Below are positions 1 to 9,089 of a stretch of DNA of 64,000 nt, one piece after another. This DNA comes from Candidatus Binatia bacterium (GTDB taxonomy: Bacteria > Desulfobacterota > Binatia > UBA12015), in contig JAQWRY010000003.1 in NCBI GenBank assembly GCA_029243485.1, positions 124,001 to 188,000 of the forward strand, given 5' to 3'. The translations under genes were made by a program, and so were the position numbers. The notes under the pieces are model-generated. The model was not told where the DNA came from. It searched no databases and saw nothing but the letters and a program-made list of their open reading frames with translations. Numbering within the stretch: position 1 is the first letter of the stretch; each line of letters opens with the position of its first letter.

Positions 1-1974
1 GAAGACGGCTTTCGGCGGGATCCTCATCTGAGGATCCCGCACGTTGCCCGAGATGTTCAGGGGGATGAAACGCCACCCGTCCTTGCCCGTCACATAGGGG
101 AGGGCGATGCCGGTCGAGAAGAGATCGCGGTTCGAGTTTGGCCCGATCCCCAGCGCGAGCTTGAGGTCGACGTCTTGGTTCGTATTGAGCGTCCCGGAAG
201 CTTGGATGCCGGCTTCCGGACCCCAAAGCCGGAGGCGATCGGAGGAGAGAATCCCCTTCCGCACGCGGAACTTCCCGCCGGAGTTCATCACGACGAGATC
301 GCGAAAGCCGGGGATCCCGGTGATGTTCGAAATCTTCTTCAAGTAGTCGGAACCCGTGACGCGCCCCTTGGTCCAGGAGATCTGGCCGTCGATCTCGACC
401 TGGTTGAGCACCGCCCGCGGGTCCGTCCCGTGCCCGGTCAGTTGCATCTCGGTTGCGAAGATTCCCGTTCTCGTACCGAACCCGCCCTGGTCTTTGAGGC
501 TAGCGGTCAGTTCCGGGATCTGCGCGTCTCGCAGAGAGATCGTGCCGGAGTATGAGAGCCCCGGCGTCGAGAGATCAACCGAGGCCAGGATTGAAAACGC
601 GCCTTTCGCGAGAAGTCCGTCGAGCTTCGGCACCTGGATCCGACTCTTTTCGAGCGTTGCGGCGCCGGCGACCGTGGACAGAATCCAAGGGTCGGCGAGC
701 AGTGTGGCCACGCGTACGTCGACGGTCATCCGGCCGTCGCCGGTATCGTAGGGCCCCAGGTCGCGGGGATTGCTCGGTGCGTACCGGCCGAGGACGGCAT
801 CGAGGTCGAGGATGTCGATGTCGATGTTGCCGTCGAGTGCGATCGTGTCGAGGAGCCGCTCGTCGGTGGTCCCAGCCATCTTCAGCCGGACCACCGCGGA
901 GGCTGTCGTTTCCGGATGGCGGCCCCAGTCGATGGGGTCGAGCAGGCCGTGCGCCTCTGCGAGCTTCACGTCGTGCAGCTTTGCCGTGCCCGAGTATCGG
1001 AAACCCTTCACGCCGAAGTCGATGTCGGCGGTCACGTCGGCGGTTCCTCCGGCGATGTCGGCATGTACGTCGGGCAAGGACAACTGAGTGCCTTCGAGTG
1101 TGGCGACCGCTTTTGCATCGGTGAACTCGAATCCCTCGTAGCGGACTCGATCCACGCGGAGTCGCGCGTTCACTCGCAAGTCTTCGAGCGGTAGGGGGCC
1201 AGGAACGTCGTCGTTGTCGGGGTTCGCGACGTTGGGCACCAGAGTGTCTACGTCGACTTCGCTCAGCGTCAGATCGGCATCGATCGCGACCGGGGTTGTC
1301 GTCATCGTACCCGATCCAGCGATCGTCGAGTGGGTGTCGGTCCCGAGCGTGATCGCGCCTTCGAGGTTGAACTTCAGGGGATTTTGGTGGGCGAGGCCCG
1401 TGAGCTCCAGTCGCTTCAGGTCGATCTCGAGTTGGAGGGGTCGGCTCGGTCTTTGGTGTTCGTCGTGAAGTTGCACCTCCGAGTCGTGAATCACGATATG
1501 GTCGAGTTCGAGTGTCGCCAGCATGTCATCGCCGGAGTCGGCCGCCTCGGGCGATGCCGACTGGGTCTCTTCGCCGGCCGCGATCGCGTCGAGGAGTCGC
1601 TGCAGGTTCGACTCCCCGTTCGGTCCGCGATGGATCGAGAGGTCGATTCCGTCCACGAACACCGTGGATATGACGATTCGCCCGTCGAGCAATTTCCGCC
1701 AGACGGGACGCACGGCCAATTCGCGGATCTGCAGGACTGCAGGATTCGCCCCGCCGGACGAGCTCGGCGCGAACACCTTCACGCCTCGGACCTCGACTCC
1801 TTCGAGCGCGAGCCCCATGCCCGAGATCTCGACCTCGATGCCGGTTCGTTCCTCGATGGAGTCCAGCACGTACCGCTCGATAATTTCCGGGCGCAGGAAC
1901 CACCAGCCTGCGGCGATGACGCCGACCACGGTCAGGGCGGCAAGGCCCAGGAGAATTCGAAAGAGTGACCGCAT
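1..1974 (-). CDS. AsmA-like periplasmic protein, C-terminus outside window
   Basis: The frame opens with ATG at 1974 and stays open for 658 codons to base 1, so the C-terminus is missing. Residues 1-6 are basic, residues about 7-25 form a single membrane anchor, and the rest is a long strand-rich chain. Blocks such as TGIEVEISGMGL (residues 44-55) and VMNSGGKFRVRKG (near residue 560) resemble the N- and C-terminal blocks of AsmA/TAM-type proteins. Members of this group are anchored in the inner membrane, reach into the periplasm, and are linked to lipid transport or outer-membrane assembly. The gene is divergent from the P450 gene. The assignment rests on pattern; a DUF748-type protein is the main alternative. 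Confidence 0.72.
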   Translation of the reverse strand, partial: MRSLFRILLGLAALTVVGVIAAGWWFLRPEIIERYVLDSIEERTGIEVEISGMGLALEGVEVRGVKVFAPSSSGGANPAVLQIRELAVRPVWRKLLDGRIVISTVFVDGIDLSIHRGPNGESNLQRLLDAIAAGEETQSASPEAADSGDDMLATLELDHIVIHDSEVQLHDEHQRPSRPLQLEIDLKRLELTGLAHQNPLKFNLEGAITLGTDTHSTIAGSGTMTTTPVAIDADLTLSEVDVDTLVPNVANPDNDDVPGPLPLEDLRVNARLRVDRVRYEGFEFTDAKAVATLEGTQLSLPDVHADIAGGTADVTADIDFGVKGFRYSGTAKLHDVKLAEAHGLLDPIDWGRHPETTASAVVRLKMAGTTDERLLDTIALDGNIDIDILDLDAVLGRYAPSNPRDLGPYDTGDGRMTVDVRVATLLADPWILSTVAGAATLEKSRIQVPKLDGLLAKGAFSILASVDLSTPGLSYSGTISLRDAQIPELTASLKDQGGFGTRTGIFATEMQLTGHGTDPRAVLNQVEIDGQISWTKGRVTGSDYLKKISNITGIPGFRDLVVMNSGGKFRVRKGILSSDRLRLWGPEAGIQASGTLNTNQDVDLKLALGIGPNSNRDLFSTGIALPYVTGKDGWRFIPLNISGNVRDPQMRIPPKAVF

Positions 1975-2035
1975 GGGACGCAGTTTCCTGCCGTCGGTCT
2001 ACTCGGCCGCCCGGGGGGGCACAACCGGGGGCGAG

Positions 2036-2044
2036 CCCCCCCCC
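2036..2044. repeat. Run of nine C
   Basis: Nine consecutive C lie 40 bases before the P450 start, next to a seven-G run at 2013-2019. The stretch can fold as GGGGG-CGAG-CCCCC. It is one of three exact nine-C runs in the window, all near the beginning of plus-strand genes. Confidence 0.6.
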
Positions 2045-2083
2045 GTCGACAGCAAGCCCGGCTCGGCGTTAGTATCGGTGCCG

Positions 2084-3256
2084 ATGACGCCCGCGCAATC
2101 CGAGCCCGCCCGCTTGTACGACCCTCTCGCACCGGATTTCGGTGACCATCTCTACGAGATCTACAGGACGCTCCGCGACGAGCATCCGGTCTACCACGAC
2201 ACGCGGCGAGACCAGTGGGCGCTCTCGCGGTTCGCGGACGTTCAGGCGGCGTTGAACGATCCGGCGACGTTCTCGTCCGAGGACACCAGCATCTCGCAGG
2301 GGCTATTGCCGATGATCCAGCAGCTCGATTCGCCACGACACGACCGGCTGCGGGCATTGGTGTCGCGCGCGTTCACGCCGAGGCGCATCGCCGAGATCGA
2401 GCCGCGCGCGCGGGCCGTCGCCATCGAGCTTCTCGACGAGTTGCGCGACACGGGGCGGGTCGATCTTCTGCGTGAGTTCGCGCGGCACCTTCCGAGCCGG
2501 GTCATCGGCGAGATGATCGGCGTGCCGGCGGATCGGATCGCGATGTTCATGGAGTTCACCGAGAAGATGATCGTCACCCCCGGGAACGCGACGTCGGGGA
2601 GTGAGGAGCATGATCGCTCTCCGGCCATCGCGATCTACGAGGAGTTCGCACGCCTCCTCGAGGAACGAAGAGCCTCCCGAAGCGACGACCTTGTGAGTGC
2701 TCTCCTCGATGCCGAGCTCGACGGCCGCGGTCTCACGCAGGAAGAGCTTCTCGGCTTCTGCTTCGTGTTGATCGTCGCCGGCAACGACACGACGACGAAC
2801 TTGATCGCGAGCGGTTCGGTGCTGCTGGCGCGCCACCCGGAGCAACGGGCGTTGCTGGTTGCCGAGCCCGAGCGAATTCCCAACGCCATCGACGAGATGC
2901 TCCGCTTCGAGACGCCGACGCAGGCTCTGCCGCGCCGGCTTACGCGAGACGTCGAGCTCCACGGCACTCGTCTCTCGGAGGGGTCGGTCGTCTCGCTGTT
3001 GTGGGGATCGGCGAACCGAGACGATCGCGAGTTTGAGAAACCGGAGCGTTTCGACATCCACCGCGAACCGAAGCGTCATCTCGCCTTCGGACACGGTGTG
3101 CACTATTGCCTCGGCGCGAACCTTGCGCGGCTGGAGGCGCGAGTCGCGTTCGAGGAGCTTCTCGCTCGCATCCCCGACTTCGAGCTCGACGGGGCCCCGG
3201 GTTGGCTCCCGTCGATCTGGGCTCGCGCGCACGACACGGTCCCGATTCGGTTCTGA
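2084..3256 (+). CDS. Cytochrome P450
   Basis: A soluble bacterial P450 of 390 residues, normal length for the class. The haem-ligand loop FGHGVHYCLG places the cysteine at residue 342. The I-helix oxygen-activation motif AGNDTT is at residues 232-237 and the ExxR motif EMLR at 271-274. It lacks a signal peptide or membrane anchor, so it should be cytoplasmic and depend on separate ferredoxin and reductase partners, which are not nearby. The frame is open further upstream, but that part overlaps the AsmA-like gene on the other strand; ATG at 2084 (MTPAQSEPARLYDPL) gives the usual N-terminus. The overall pattern is that of CYP107-like and related bacterial families; the substrate cannot be read from the sequence. 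Confidence 0.93.
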   Translation: MTPAQSEPARLYDPLAPDFGDHLYEIYRTLRDEHPVYHDTRRDQWALSRFADVQAALNDPATFSSEDTSISQGLLPMIQQLDSPRHDRLRALVSRAFTPRRIAEIEPRARAVAIELLDELRDTGRVDLLREFARHLPSRVIGEMIGVPADRIAMFMEFTEKMIVTPGNATSGSEEHDRSPAIAIYEEFARLLEERRASRSDDLVSALLDAELDGRGLTQEELLGFCFVLIVAGNDTTTNLIASGSVLLARHPEQRALLVAEPERIPNAIDEMLRFETPTQALPRRLTRDVELHGTRLSEGSVVSLLWGSANRDDREFEKPERFDIHREPKRHLAFGHGVHYCLGANLARLEARVAFEELLARIPDFELDGAPGWLPSIWARAHDTVPIRF

Positions 3257-3342
3257 GCCCGGTCTAGAGGACCGCCAGAACCTCGGTGCACGGGTCCGTC
3301 AGCGGCGGGAGCGCGATCGAATCATGCCCGACAAACCCATGC

Positions 3343-4632
3343 CTACGCCGCGTTCGCTTCGGGTTCCGTCTCGAGTCCGGGCACGGGAAACGTCTCGCAG
3401 TGCGCCTCGACCTCGGCACGGATTCGACAAAGGGTCGTCCGGTCCGATTCCTCGCGGAGCGCACGAACCATCCACCGCGCCAGAAGCACCATGTCTTCCT
3501 CCAGCATCCCCCGCGTCGTGACCGCGGGGGTGCCGATCCGGATCCCACTCGGCCGCAGCGGCGGACGGGGGTCGTCCGGGATGATCTGCTTGTTCGTCGT
3601 GATCGCGACCTCGTCCAGCACTCGCTCCGCTTCTTGCCCATCGAGGCCGAAGCTCCTGTGCGTGTCGACCACGATCATGTGGTTGTCGGTGCCGCCGGTG
3701 ACGAGCGCGATGCCCTCCTCGAGGAGCGCGCGCGCCAGCGCCCGGGCGTTCGTCAGAACCTGCGTCGCGTACTCCCGAAACGCCGGCTCGGCCGCCTTCT
3801 TCAGCGTAATCGCGGACGCGGCGATCGCGTTCATGTGCGGTCCTCCCTGCAAGCCGGGAAAGACGGACTTGTCGATGGTTCCCGCGAGCTCCTTCTTGCA
3901 CAGAACGAGGCCCGCGCGTGGTCCGCGGAGGGTCTTGTGGGTCGTCGTCGTGACGAGGTCGAAGCCCGCATCGAACGGATTGCGCATCGCACCGCCGGCG
4001 ATGAGACCGCCCACGTGGGAGACGTCGGCCATCGTGAGCGCGCCGACCTCGTCCGCGACACGGCGAAACTCCGCGTAGTCGTAGTCGCGCGGGTACGAGG
4101 TGTAACCGCACAAGACGAGCTTGGGACGTGTTTCCCGCGCGAGCCGCCGGAGCTCCGCGAAGTCGATTGCGCCCTCGTTCGTAGGGTCGGTCTTATACCG
4201 GACGAACCGGAAGATTCGGCCCATGTGGGACACGGGTGCGCCGTGCGTGAGGTGCCCGCCATGCGAGAGGTCCATCGCGAGGATCGTGTCGCCCGGGTCG
4301 AGGAGACCGAGATATGCGGCCTGGTTCATCGGGGAGCCGGAGAGCGGCTGGACGTTCGCGTGCTCGCATCGGAACAGGGCGCACGCCCGGTCCCGCGCCA
4401 GGTTCTCGATGACGTCGGTGAACTCCTGCCCGCCGTAGTAGCGGCGGCCCGGATATCCCTCGGCGTACTTGTTGGTGAGGACGGACCCGAGAGCCGCGAG
4501 AACTTCGGGGTAGGTGTAGTTTTCGGACGGAATGAGTTCGGCCCCGGCGCGCTGTCGGCGTTCCTCGCCCACGAGGGCGTCATGGATGTCTGGGTCGAAG
4601 GCGGCGAGTTGCGTGCGGAGGTCGTCCGTCAT
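3343..4632 (-). CDS. glyA: Serine hydroxymethyltransferase
   Basis: Converts serine and tetrahydrofolate to glycine and 5,10-methylene-tetrahydrofolate, with pyridoxal phosphate as cofactor. The sequence shows ELIPSENYT near the N-terminus, NKYAEGYPGRRYYGG, and the cofactor-lysine loop VTTTTHKTLRGPR, with the lysine at residue 233 when counted from ATG 4632. The length of 429 residues is typical. A second in-frame start at 4695 would add 21 residues without family resemblance, so 4632 is preferred. It is divergent from a LysR-type gene, a common arrangement in which the regulator acts on the facing gene, although that link is inferred here. Confidence 0.97.
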   Translation of the reverse strand: MTDDLRTQLAAFDPDIHDALVGEERRQRAGAELIPSENYTYPEVLAALGSVLTNKYAEGYPGRRYYGGQEFTDVIENLARDRACALFRCEHANVQPLSGSPMNQAAYLGLLDPGDTILAMDLSHGGHLTHGAPVSHMGRIFRFVRYKTDPTNEGAIDFAELRRLARETRPKLVLCGYTSYPRDYDYAEFRRVADEVGALTMADVSHVGGLIAGGAMRNPFDAGFDLVTTTTHKTLRGPRAGLVLCKKELAGTIDKSVFPGLQGGPHMNAIAASAITLKKAAEPAFREYATQVLTNARALARALLEEGIALVTGGTDNHMIVVDTHRSFGLDGQEAERVLDEVAITTNKQIIPDDPRPPLRPSGIRIGTPAVTTRGMLEEDMVLLARWMVRALREESDRTTLCRIRAEVEAHCETFPVPGLETEPEANAA

Positions 4633-4730
4633 GCGACTCAGATTGGGCGTTCGCTCGTCGGCAATCAATTTAAAAGGATTGGTAGAAGTATGCAATTTGA
4701 CTAAACAGTGAGAATCCGGAACAAAACGGT
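4633..4730. promoter_or_regulatory. Divergent glyA / LysR intergenic region
   Basis: This 98-base gap is clearly AT-richer than its surroundings (for example CAATTTAAAAGGATTGG near 4666-4682). It must hold both divergent promoters and any LysR site. No clear -35/-10 pair or dyad could be assigned by eye. Confidence 0.35.
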
Positions 4731-5648
4731 GTGCGGCTCGACCAAGTGGACCTCAACAAGCTGCAGGTCTTTTATTCCGTAGTGGAGGAAGGCGGCGTCT
4801 CGGGGGCGGGTCGTGCGCTGGGTCGCACCCCGTCCGCCGTGAGCCAATCGATCTCCGCGCTCGAGGCCTTCCTCGGCCAGAAGCTCTTCGATCGAACCGG
4901 CCAGCGGATGATCCTCACCCGAGGTGGGCAAGTGCTGCACGAGCGCTTCGGCGTGTACCAGCGGGCGCTTGCGCGGGTCGTCGCCGAGATCGCAAACGAG
5001 GAGGGCGAGGTCCGGGGGACCGTTCGTATCGGGCTGTTTCTCGGCGCGCCCCGCAAGCGGTTCGCAGCGTTCGTGTCGAGCTTCACCCGTGCTCATCCCG
5101 CGGCCGGCATCCGCGTCTTCTACGGGTCGGCGGACGACCTGGCGACGCGTCTTGCGAACAACAAGCTGGACTTCGCGTTCTCGTTTCGGCCGTCCGGTGT
5201 CTTGCCGGGGATCGACGCGACGCGCTTGTTCGAGCGGGAGCTCATTCTCGTCTCGGGCAAGAAGTATTTCGCGAAGGGCTTCGACCGCGCGGAGCTCGAG
5301 CAGGTCCCAATCGTGGACTACTACCAGGGAGATCCGCTGATCGAACGGTGGTGCCGGCGCCATCTCGGCGCCACGGCTCCTCGGCTCGACGTGAAGATGT
5401 GGGCGGCCACGACCGACCTGGTCCTCGATCTCGTTCTCGAGAACGCCGGAGCCGCCGTCCTCCCGACCGATCTGGTGGCGGAGCACTTACGCAGAGGCCG
5501 ACTCCGCCTGCTGCGTCCCGGGCGCAAGCGATTGGTCGATTATCTCTGGTTGCTCGAGCCCGCGGGCGCGTTCCGCGATGTTACGCAGGCGGCGTTTCAT
5601 GCCGCTGTCGTCGAGGCGTTTGCCGACTCAGACGGAGAGATCGGGTAG
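4731..5648 (+). CDS. LysR-family transcriptional regulator
   Basis: A 305-residue LysR-type regulator. The N-terminal helix-turn-helix is plain: LNKLQVFYSVVEEGG, then GRTPSAVSQSISALE and LGQKLFDRTGQRM within residues 8-60, followed by an effector-binding domain of two Rossmann-like halves (for example VRIGLFLGAPRKRF and LILVSGKKYF). The start is GTG at 4731, where the protein begins directly at the usual LysR N-terminus. It faces glyA across an AT-rich gap. Its 3' end overlaps the convergent acyltransferase gene by 21 bases. The effector is unknown. Confidence 0.93.
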   Translation: MRLDQVDLNKLQVFYSVVEEGGVSGAGRALGRTPSAVSQSISALEAFLGQKLFDRTGQRMILTRGGQVLHERFGVYQRALARVVAEIANEEGEVRGTVRIGLFLGAPRKRFAAFVSSFTRAHPAAGIRVFYGSADDLATRLANNKLDFAFSFRPSGVLPGIDATRLFERELILVSGKKYFAKGFDRAELEQVPIVDYYQGDPLIERWCRRHLGATAPRLDVKMWAATTDLVLDLVLENAGAAVLPTDLVAEHLRRGRLRLLRPGRKRLVDYLWLLEPAGAFRDVTQAAFHAAVVEAFADSDGEIG

Positions 5649-6686
5649 GCGCCAGCCGCGCTCGCGCAGCTGTTCGTTCCACACGAGCGCCTGGTTTCCG
5701 AGGAACACGAACGCGATCGATCCGATCATCAAGATCACGGTGTAGATCCACAGGTTGAACTCGTCGAAGAGGCCGCCCTGGCAGCCGTACAGATCGCAAG
5801 CGCCGCCGTAGCGGTAGAGGAACGCGTTGTGGGTCAGTATCTGGCCTAGGTACAGGCCGAACGAATGGCGGCCCAGCCAAGAGAGAGTCTTCTCGACCGG
5901 CTCGATCCAGTCGATCCGGCTCATCGTCCACAAGAGCACGACGGTGAGCGGGAGTTCGAGGAAGCGGTCGCCGAATCGCCACATGCCCGGCCACCACAGT
6001 CGTTGTTGCCACAAGTAGAAGGGCACCATCACGGCGAGCGAAATCAGCACCGCCTTGGGGCCGATGCGTCCGACGCGCCCGGCGAGCAGCATACCGAAGG
6101 CGACGTGGAGGAAGAATCTGGGCGGGAAGAACAGCCAGCCCGCGACGCCCAGTTCGCCGCGAATCCAGTGCGGGAACATCAACGTCAGCATCGTTGCGAC
6201 CCAGCAGATCCCCAGGAGGGTGTATCCGCCGACCCTTCGCGAGAGCCAGTGAAAGACCGGGAACAGAATCACGAACTGGATGATCAGCGTCACGAACCAG
6301 CTCGTACCGATCTGACTGAGCCACCCGATCGCGTGCCAGAACGGTAGCCCGAGCGTGAGCCGCACCATCGGCTCGGGCGGGCGCATCACGAGGATCATCA
6401 CCCACCAAACGGCGACGGTCGCGTATGCGGGAACCAGGATTCGTTTGAAGCCGCGCCAGTACCACTCGCGTGTCCGGCCGGTGCGCGTATGGCGTCGGAA
6501 CCACGTCTCGGAGTTCAGTCCGAACAGAACGAGGAAGACGGGAACGGCGTGGTAGAACAGAAGGCTCATCCACAAGGAGCCCTCGAGCGCCCAGGAATGG
6601 ATCAGCGTGACGCCGATGATCGCCCAGCCCTTGACCATGTCGATGGCCGGGATGTGCTCCGGCCGGGTAGGCGTCGGGTTCCCCAT
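5628..6686 (-). CDS. Acyltransferase-3 family membrane protein
   Basis: A 352-residue polytopic membrane protein with about ten hydrophobic segments. The start, IPAIDMVKGWAIIGVTLIH, matches the first helix of acyltransferase family 3, where an invariant histidine lies at the membrane face, and RRHTRTGRTREWYWRGFKRI is the basic loop after helix 2. The family O-acetylates or acylates sugars and peptidoglycan from the cytoplasmic side. No polysaccharide gene is adjacent, so the substrate is open. It starts 79 bases from queE, divergently, and its end overlaps the end of the LysR gene on the opposite strand. Confidence 0.85.
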   Translation of the reverse strand: MGNPTPTRPEHIPAIDMVKGWAIIGVTLIHSWALEGSLWMSLLFYHAVPVFLVLFGLNSETWFRRHTRTGRTREWYWRGFKRILVPAYATVAVWWVMILVMRPPEPMVRLTLGLPFWHAIGWLSQIGTSWFVTLIIQFVILFPVFHWLSRRVGGYTLLGICWVATMLTLMFPHWIRGELGVAGWLFFPPRFFLHVAFGMLLAGRVGRIGPKAVLISLAVMVPFYLWQQRLWWPGMWRFGDRFLELPLTVVLLWTMSRIDWIEPVEKTLSWLGRHSFGLYLGQILTHNAFLYRYGGACDLYGCQGGLFDEFNLWIYTVILMIGSIAFVFLGNQALVWNEQLRERGWRLPDLSV

Positions 6687-6765
6687 CTAGGAGGTGGTCC
6701 TTAGCGGGGCCTAGGCGCGGATGCGAGAGCCCCCGCCGCTCGCTACGCTCGGGGGGAGCCCGCCT

Positions 6766-7395
6766 GTGTATAGCGTCAAGGAAATTCTCTACACCCTGCA
6801 GGGAGAAGGCGCGCGCACCGGGCGCCCCGCCGTTTTCTGCCGCTTTTCCGGGTGTAATCTCTGGTCCGGCCGCGAGGCCGACCGGGCGGACGCCGCCTGC
6901 GACTTCTGTGATACGGACTTCGTCGGCACAGACGGGCCGGGCGGTGGGAAGTTCGCCACAGCGTCCGACCTGGCGGCTGCGATCGCTGGGACCTGGCCCG
7001 ATGTCGTCGGTAGCCAGCCCTACGTGGTTTTCACCGGGGGTGAGCCTCTCCTGCAGCTCGATGCCGCGACGGTGGCGGCCTGTAAGGAGCGTGGCTTCGA
7101 GGTTGCGGTCGAGACCAATGGCACCGTGGAGCCGCCGCCAGGCGTGGATTGGCTGACCGTGAGCCCCAAGCCCCGCTCGGAACTGCGGGTCACCCGGGGG
7201 CACGAACTCAAGCTGGTGTACCCCCACGACGTCACCCCGCAGAGCGTCGAGCACCTGGATTTCCCGTTGTTCTATCTCCAGCCGCTGGACGGGCCCGAGC
7301 GCGATGAGAACACCGCGCGGGCGATCGCCTACTGCCGCGAGAACCCGAGCTGGCGGCTGAGCGTCCAGACCCACAAAATCCTTGGGATTCCCTGA
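6766..7395 (+). CDS. queE: 7-carboxy-7-deazaguanine synthase (radical SAM)
   Basis: Makes 7-carboxy-7-deazaguanine from 6-carboxy-tetrahydropterin in queuosine synthesis. Counting from GTG 6766 the protein starts VYSVKEILYTLQGEGAR, the family's standard beginning. The cluster cysteines are C30, C45 and C48, that is CX14CX2C, the insert-bearing variant also known from Burkholderia QueE, instead of the usual radical SAM CX3CX2C. VFTGGEPLLQ is the SAM-binding GGE motif. GTG 6766 has a GGAG seven bases before it. An upstream ATG at 6721 is in frame and would add 15 unrelated residues. No other queuosine genes are in the window. Confidence 0.94.
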   Translation: MYSVKEILYTLQGEGARTGRPAVFCRFSGCNLWSGREADRADAACDFCDTDFVGTDGPGGGKFATASDLAAAIAGTWPDVVGSQPYVVFTGGEPLLQLDAATVAACKERGFEVAVETNGTVEPPPGVDWLTVSPKPRSELRVTRGHELKLVYPHDVTPQSVEHLDFPLFYLQPLDGPERDENTARAIAYCRENPSWRLSVQTHKILGIP

Positions 7396-7568
7396 GGTTT
7401 TCGGCAGGTCCGCGCCCTCGCGGATACGTGCACAGGCGATCACTCCGGGGCGGAATGGGGTCTCGTTCTACGACACCGAGCCGCCAACCTTGCTTTGCGT
7501 CTCGACGAAAGCACAGTGAGATCAGGGCTCCGGCCCCCGGTCTCGAACTTGCTTCTCTGAAGCCCACT

Positions 7569-8090
7569 ATGGCGAATTTCGAACTCAGCCTGAACGGACA
7601 CGTTGCAGCCGCCCCGGGGCGGGTGTGGGCCCACCTGGTCGACCAGGAGGCCATTCCGTGTTGGCTCGACGGCGTGAGCGCGGTCGTCATGGATGGAGAC
7701 GAGTTCCTGGTCCACTCCGGTGAGGAATTCGGGCTCGGCTGGACCTCCGGTGAAGTCGTCGAGGCCGATCCCCGGCGTCGGCTGCAGATCCGTCTGGAGA
7801 CCCCCGCGGCGAACCTCATCGAGGCTCGTGTCGATTTGACCCTCACGCCGGAGGACGGCGGGACGGTGTTCGAAATGAAAGTCGTGGGTGTTCCCAGCTT
7901 CTTCGGTGCCCTGATGCTGCCGCTGCTGCGGCTGCGGACCGAGGTCGCGATGGCGCGCGCCGTACGCGGCTTCCGCGCCGCACTCGAGGTGCGAGCGAAT
8001 CGCAAGAGCCGTCCCTTCGACAGCCCGTGCCCGGAACAGCAAGCGCCGCGCGTCCAGATGGCTCGCATGGCGGCCACCGCCGCCGTCTAG
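7569..8090 (+). CDS. SRPBCC (Bet v1-like) domain protein
   Basis: A 173-residue soluble protein starting MANFELSLNG. The pattern fits a START/SRPBCC helix-grip fold: a first strand, VWAHLVDQEAIPCWLDGV as the typical short helix pair, then GWTSGEVVEADPRRRLQIR and GGTVFEMKVVGVP, with a long C-terminal helix (LRLRTEVAMARAVRGFRAALE). Such domains bind hydrophobic ligands, including in CoxG-like and polyketide-cyclase-like proteins. The frame is open upstream to 7428, but that part has no resemblance to the fold. The role is unknown; it follows queE by 173 bases and is not obviously co-functional. Confidence 0.78.
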   Translation: MANFELSLNGHVAAAPGRVWAHLVDQEAIPCWLDGVSAVVMDGDEFLVHSGEEFGLGWTSGEVVEADPRRRLQIRLETPAANLIEARVDLTLTPEDGGTVFEMKVVGVPSFFGALMLPLLRLRTEVAMARAVRGFRAALEVRANRKSRPFDSPCPEQQAPRVQMARMAATAAV

Positions 8091-8100
8091 CGGCCGAGCG

Positions 8101-8973
8101 TTACGAGCCGACGCTCGCGCTCTTGTGCTTGTGCGCCCGGCGCTCGATCTCCTTGTTCATTCGTTTGTACGCGTACGTCTGGAACCGGCTCATTAGACCC
8201 TCGGAGAGTCGGTCTAGCCAACGGATCATCGTCCACACGAACGGCAGGACGATGATCTCGCGATTGCGTGCGACCTGATCGAGCGCCTTTGTTGCGAAGG
8301 CATCGACGTCCATGGCGCGCTTCGTGTCGACGGCCTCGGGCTCGAAAAGGGCGGCGGGGCCGCGCACGCGCCCGAACTCGCCGCCTTTCTGAAGGATCTT
8401 CGTGTTGATGACGCCAGGACAGAAGGCGCTGGCGCGGACGCCATACTCCGCGGCTTCGATGCGGAGGCTGCGCGTCAGTCCGACGACCGCGTGCTTCGTC
8501 GTTCCGTACGCGGCGAGTCCGGGGGTCGCACATTGTCCGGCCATCGACGCCGTGTTCACGATGTGCCCGAAGCCCTGTTCGATCATGCGCGGATACGCGG
8601 CGTGACAACCGTAAACGACGCCCATCACGTTGACGTCCATGATGTACCGCCAGTCGTCGAGCGTGTGCTCCTCGAACGCTCCGCCCACGCCGATCCCCGC
8701 GTTGTTAAAGAGGTAGTCGATCCGGCCGTGATCCGTCACTACCTTTGCCACGATGCGCTCGAATGCGTCCGCGTCTCGGACGTCGAGGGAGGTCGGTTCG
8801 GCCTTTCCGCCGGACGTCTGGATGTCGGCGGTCACTCGGGCGGCGGCGTCTTCCTGCCGATCGGCCAGAACCACGAGGGCGCCGCGCCGTGCGAGCTCTC
8901 GTCCCAAAGCCTCGCCGATTCCCGAGGCGCCTCCGGTGATCAGGCAGACGGCGTCCTTGTAGGTTCGAATCAT
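8101..8973 (-). CDS. Short-chain dehydrogenase/reductase
   Basis: A classical SDR of 290 residues. The NAD(P)-binding motif TGGASGIG is at residues 13-20, NNAG at 90-93, the catalytic serine at 143 (NTASMAG), and Y156 and K160 form the YxxxK pair. The acidic residue D38 after the second strand (VVLADRQ) hints at NAD rather than NADP. The last 60 residues form an extended tail with a hydrophobic-basic helix (VWTMIRWLDRLSEGLMSRF), longer than in a minimal SDR and possibly membrane-associated. It is convergent with the SRPBCC gene and divergent from the large lipoprotein gene. The substrate is unknown. Confidence 0.93.
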   Translation of the reverse strand: MIRTYKDAVCLITGGASGIGEALGRELARRGALVVLADRQEDAAARVTADIQTSGGKAEPTSLDVRDADAFERIVAKVVTDHGRIDYLFNNAGIGVGGAFEEHTLDDWRYIMDVNVMGVVYGCHAAYPRMIEQGFGHIVNTASMAGQCATPGLAAYGTTKHAVVGLTRSLRIEAAEYGVRASAFCPGVINTKILQKGGEFGRVRGPAALFEPEAVDTKRAMDVDAFATKALDQVARNREIIVLPFVWTMIRWLDRLSEGLMSRFQTYAYKRMNKEIERRAHKHKSASVGS

Positions 8974-9089
8974 GAAGGGTCCGTGGCGAATAACCCTCTG
9001 GCGATCAACCCGGAGGAGCCCGAAAGGGGCTGAACAGTCGTATCAGGAGATCACTTGTTCCCCGCCGAGCCTTGCCCATAGGATGCGAT

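Noticed and set aside
1523-2083. Long upstream extension of the P450 reading frame
   Set aside because: It lies over the AsmA-like gene on the other strand and has no P450 resemblance; ATG 2084 gives a normal N-terminus.
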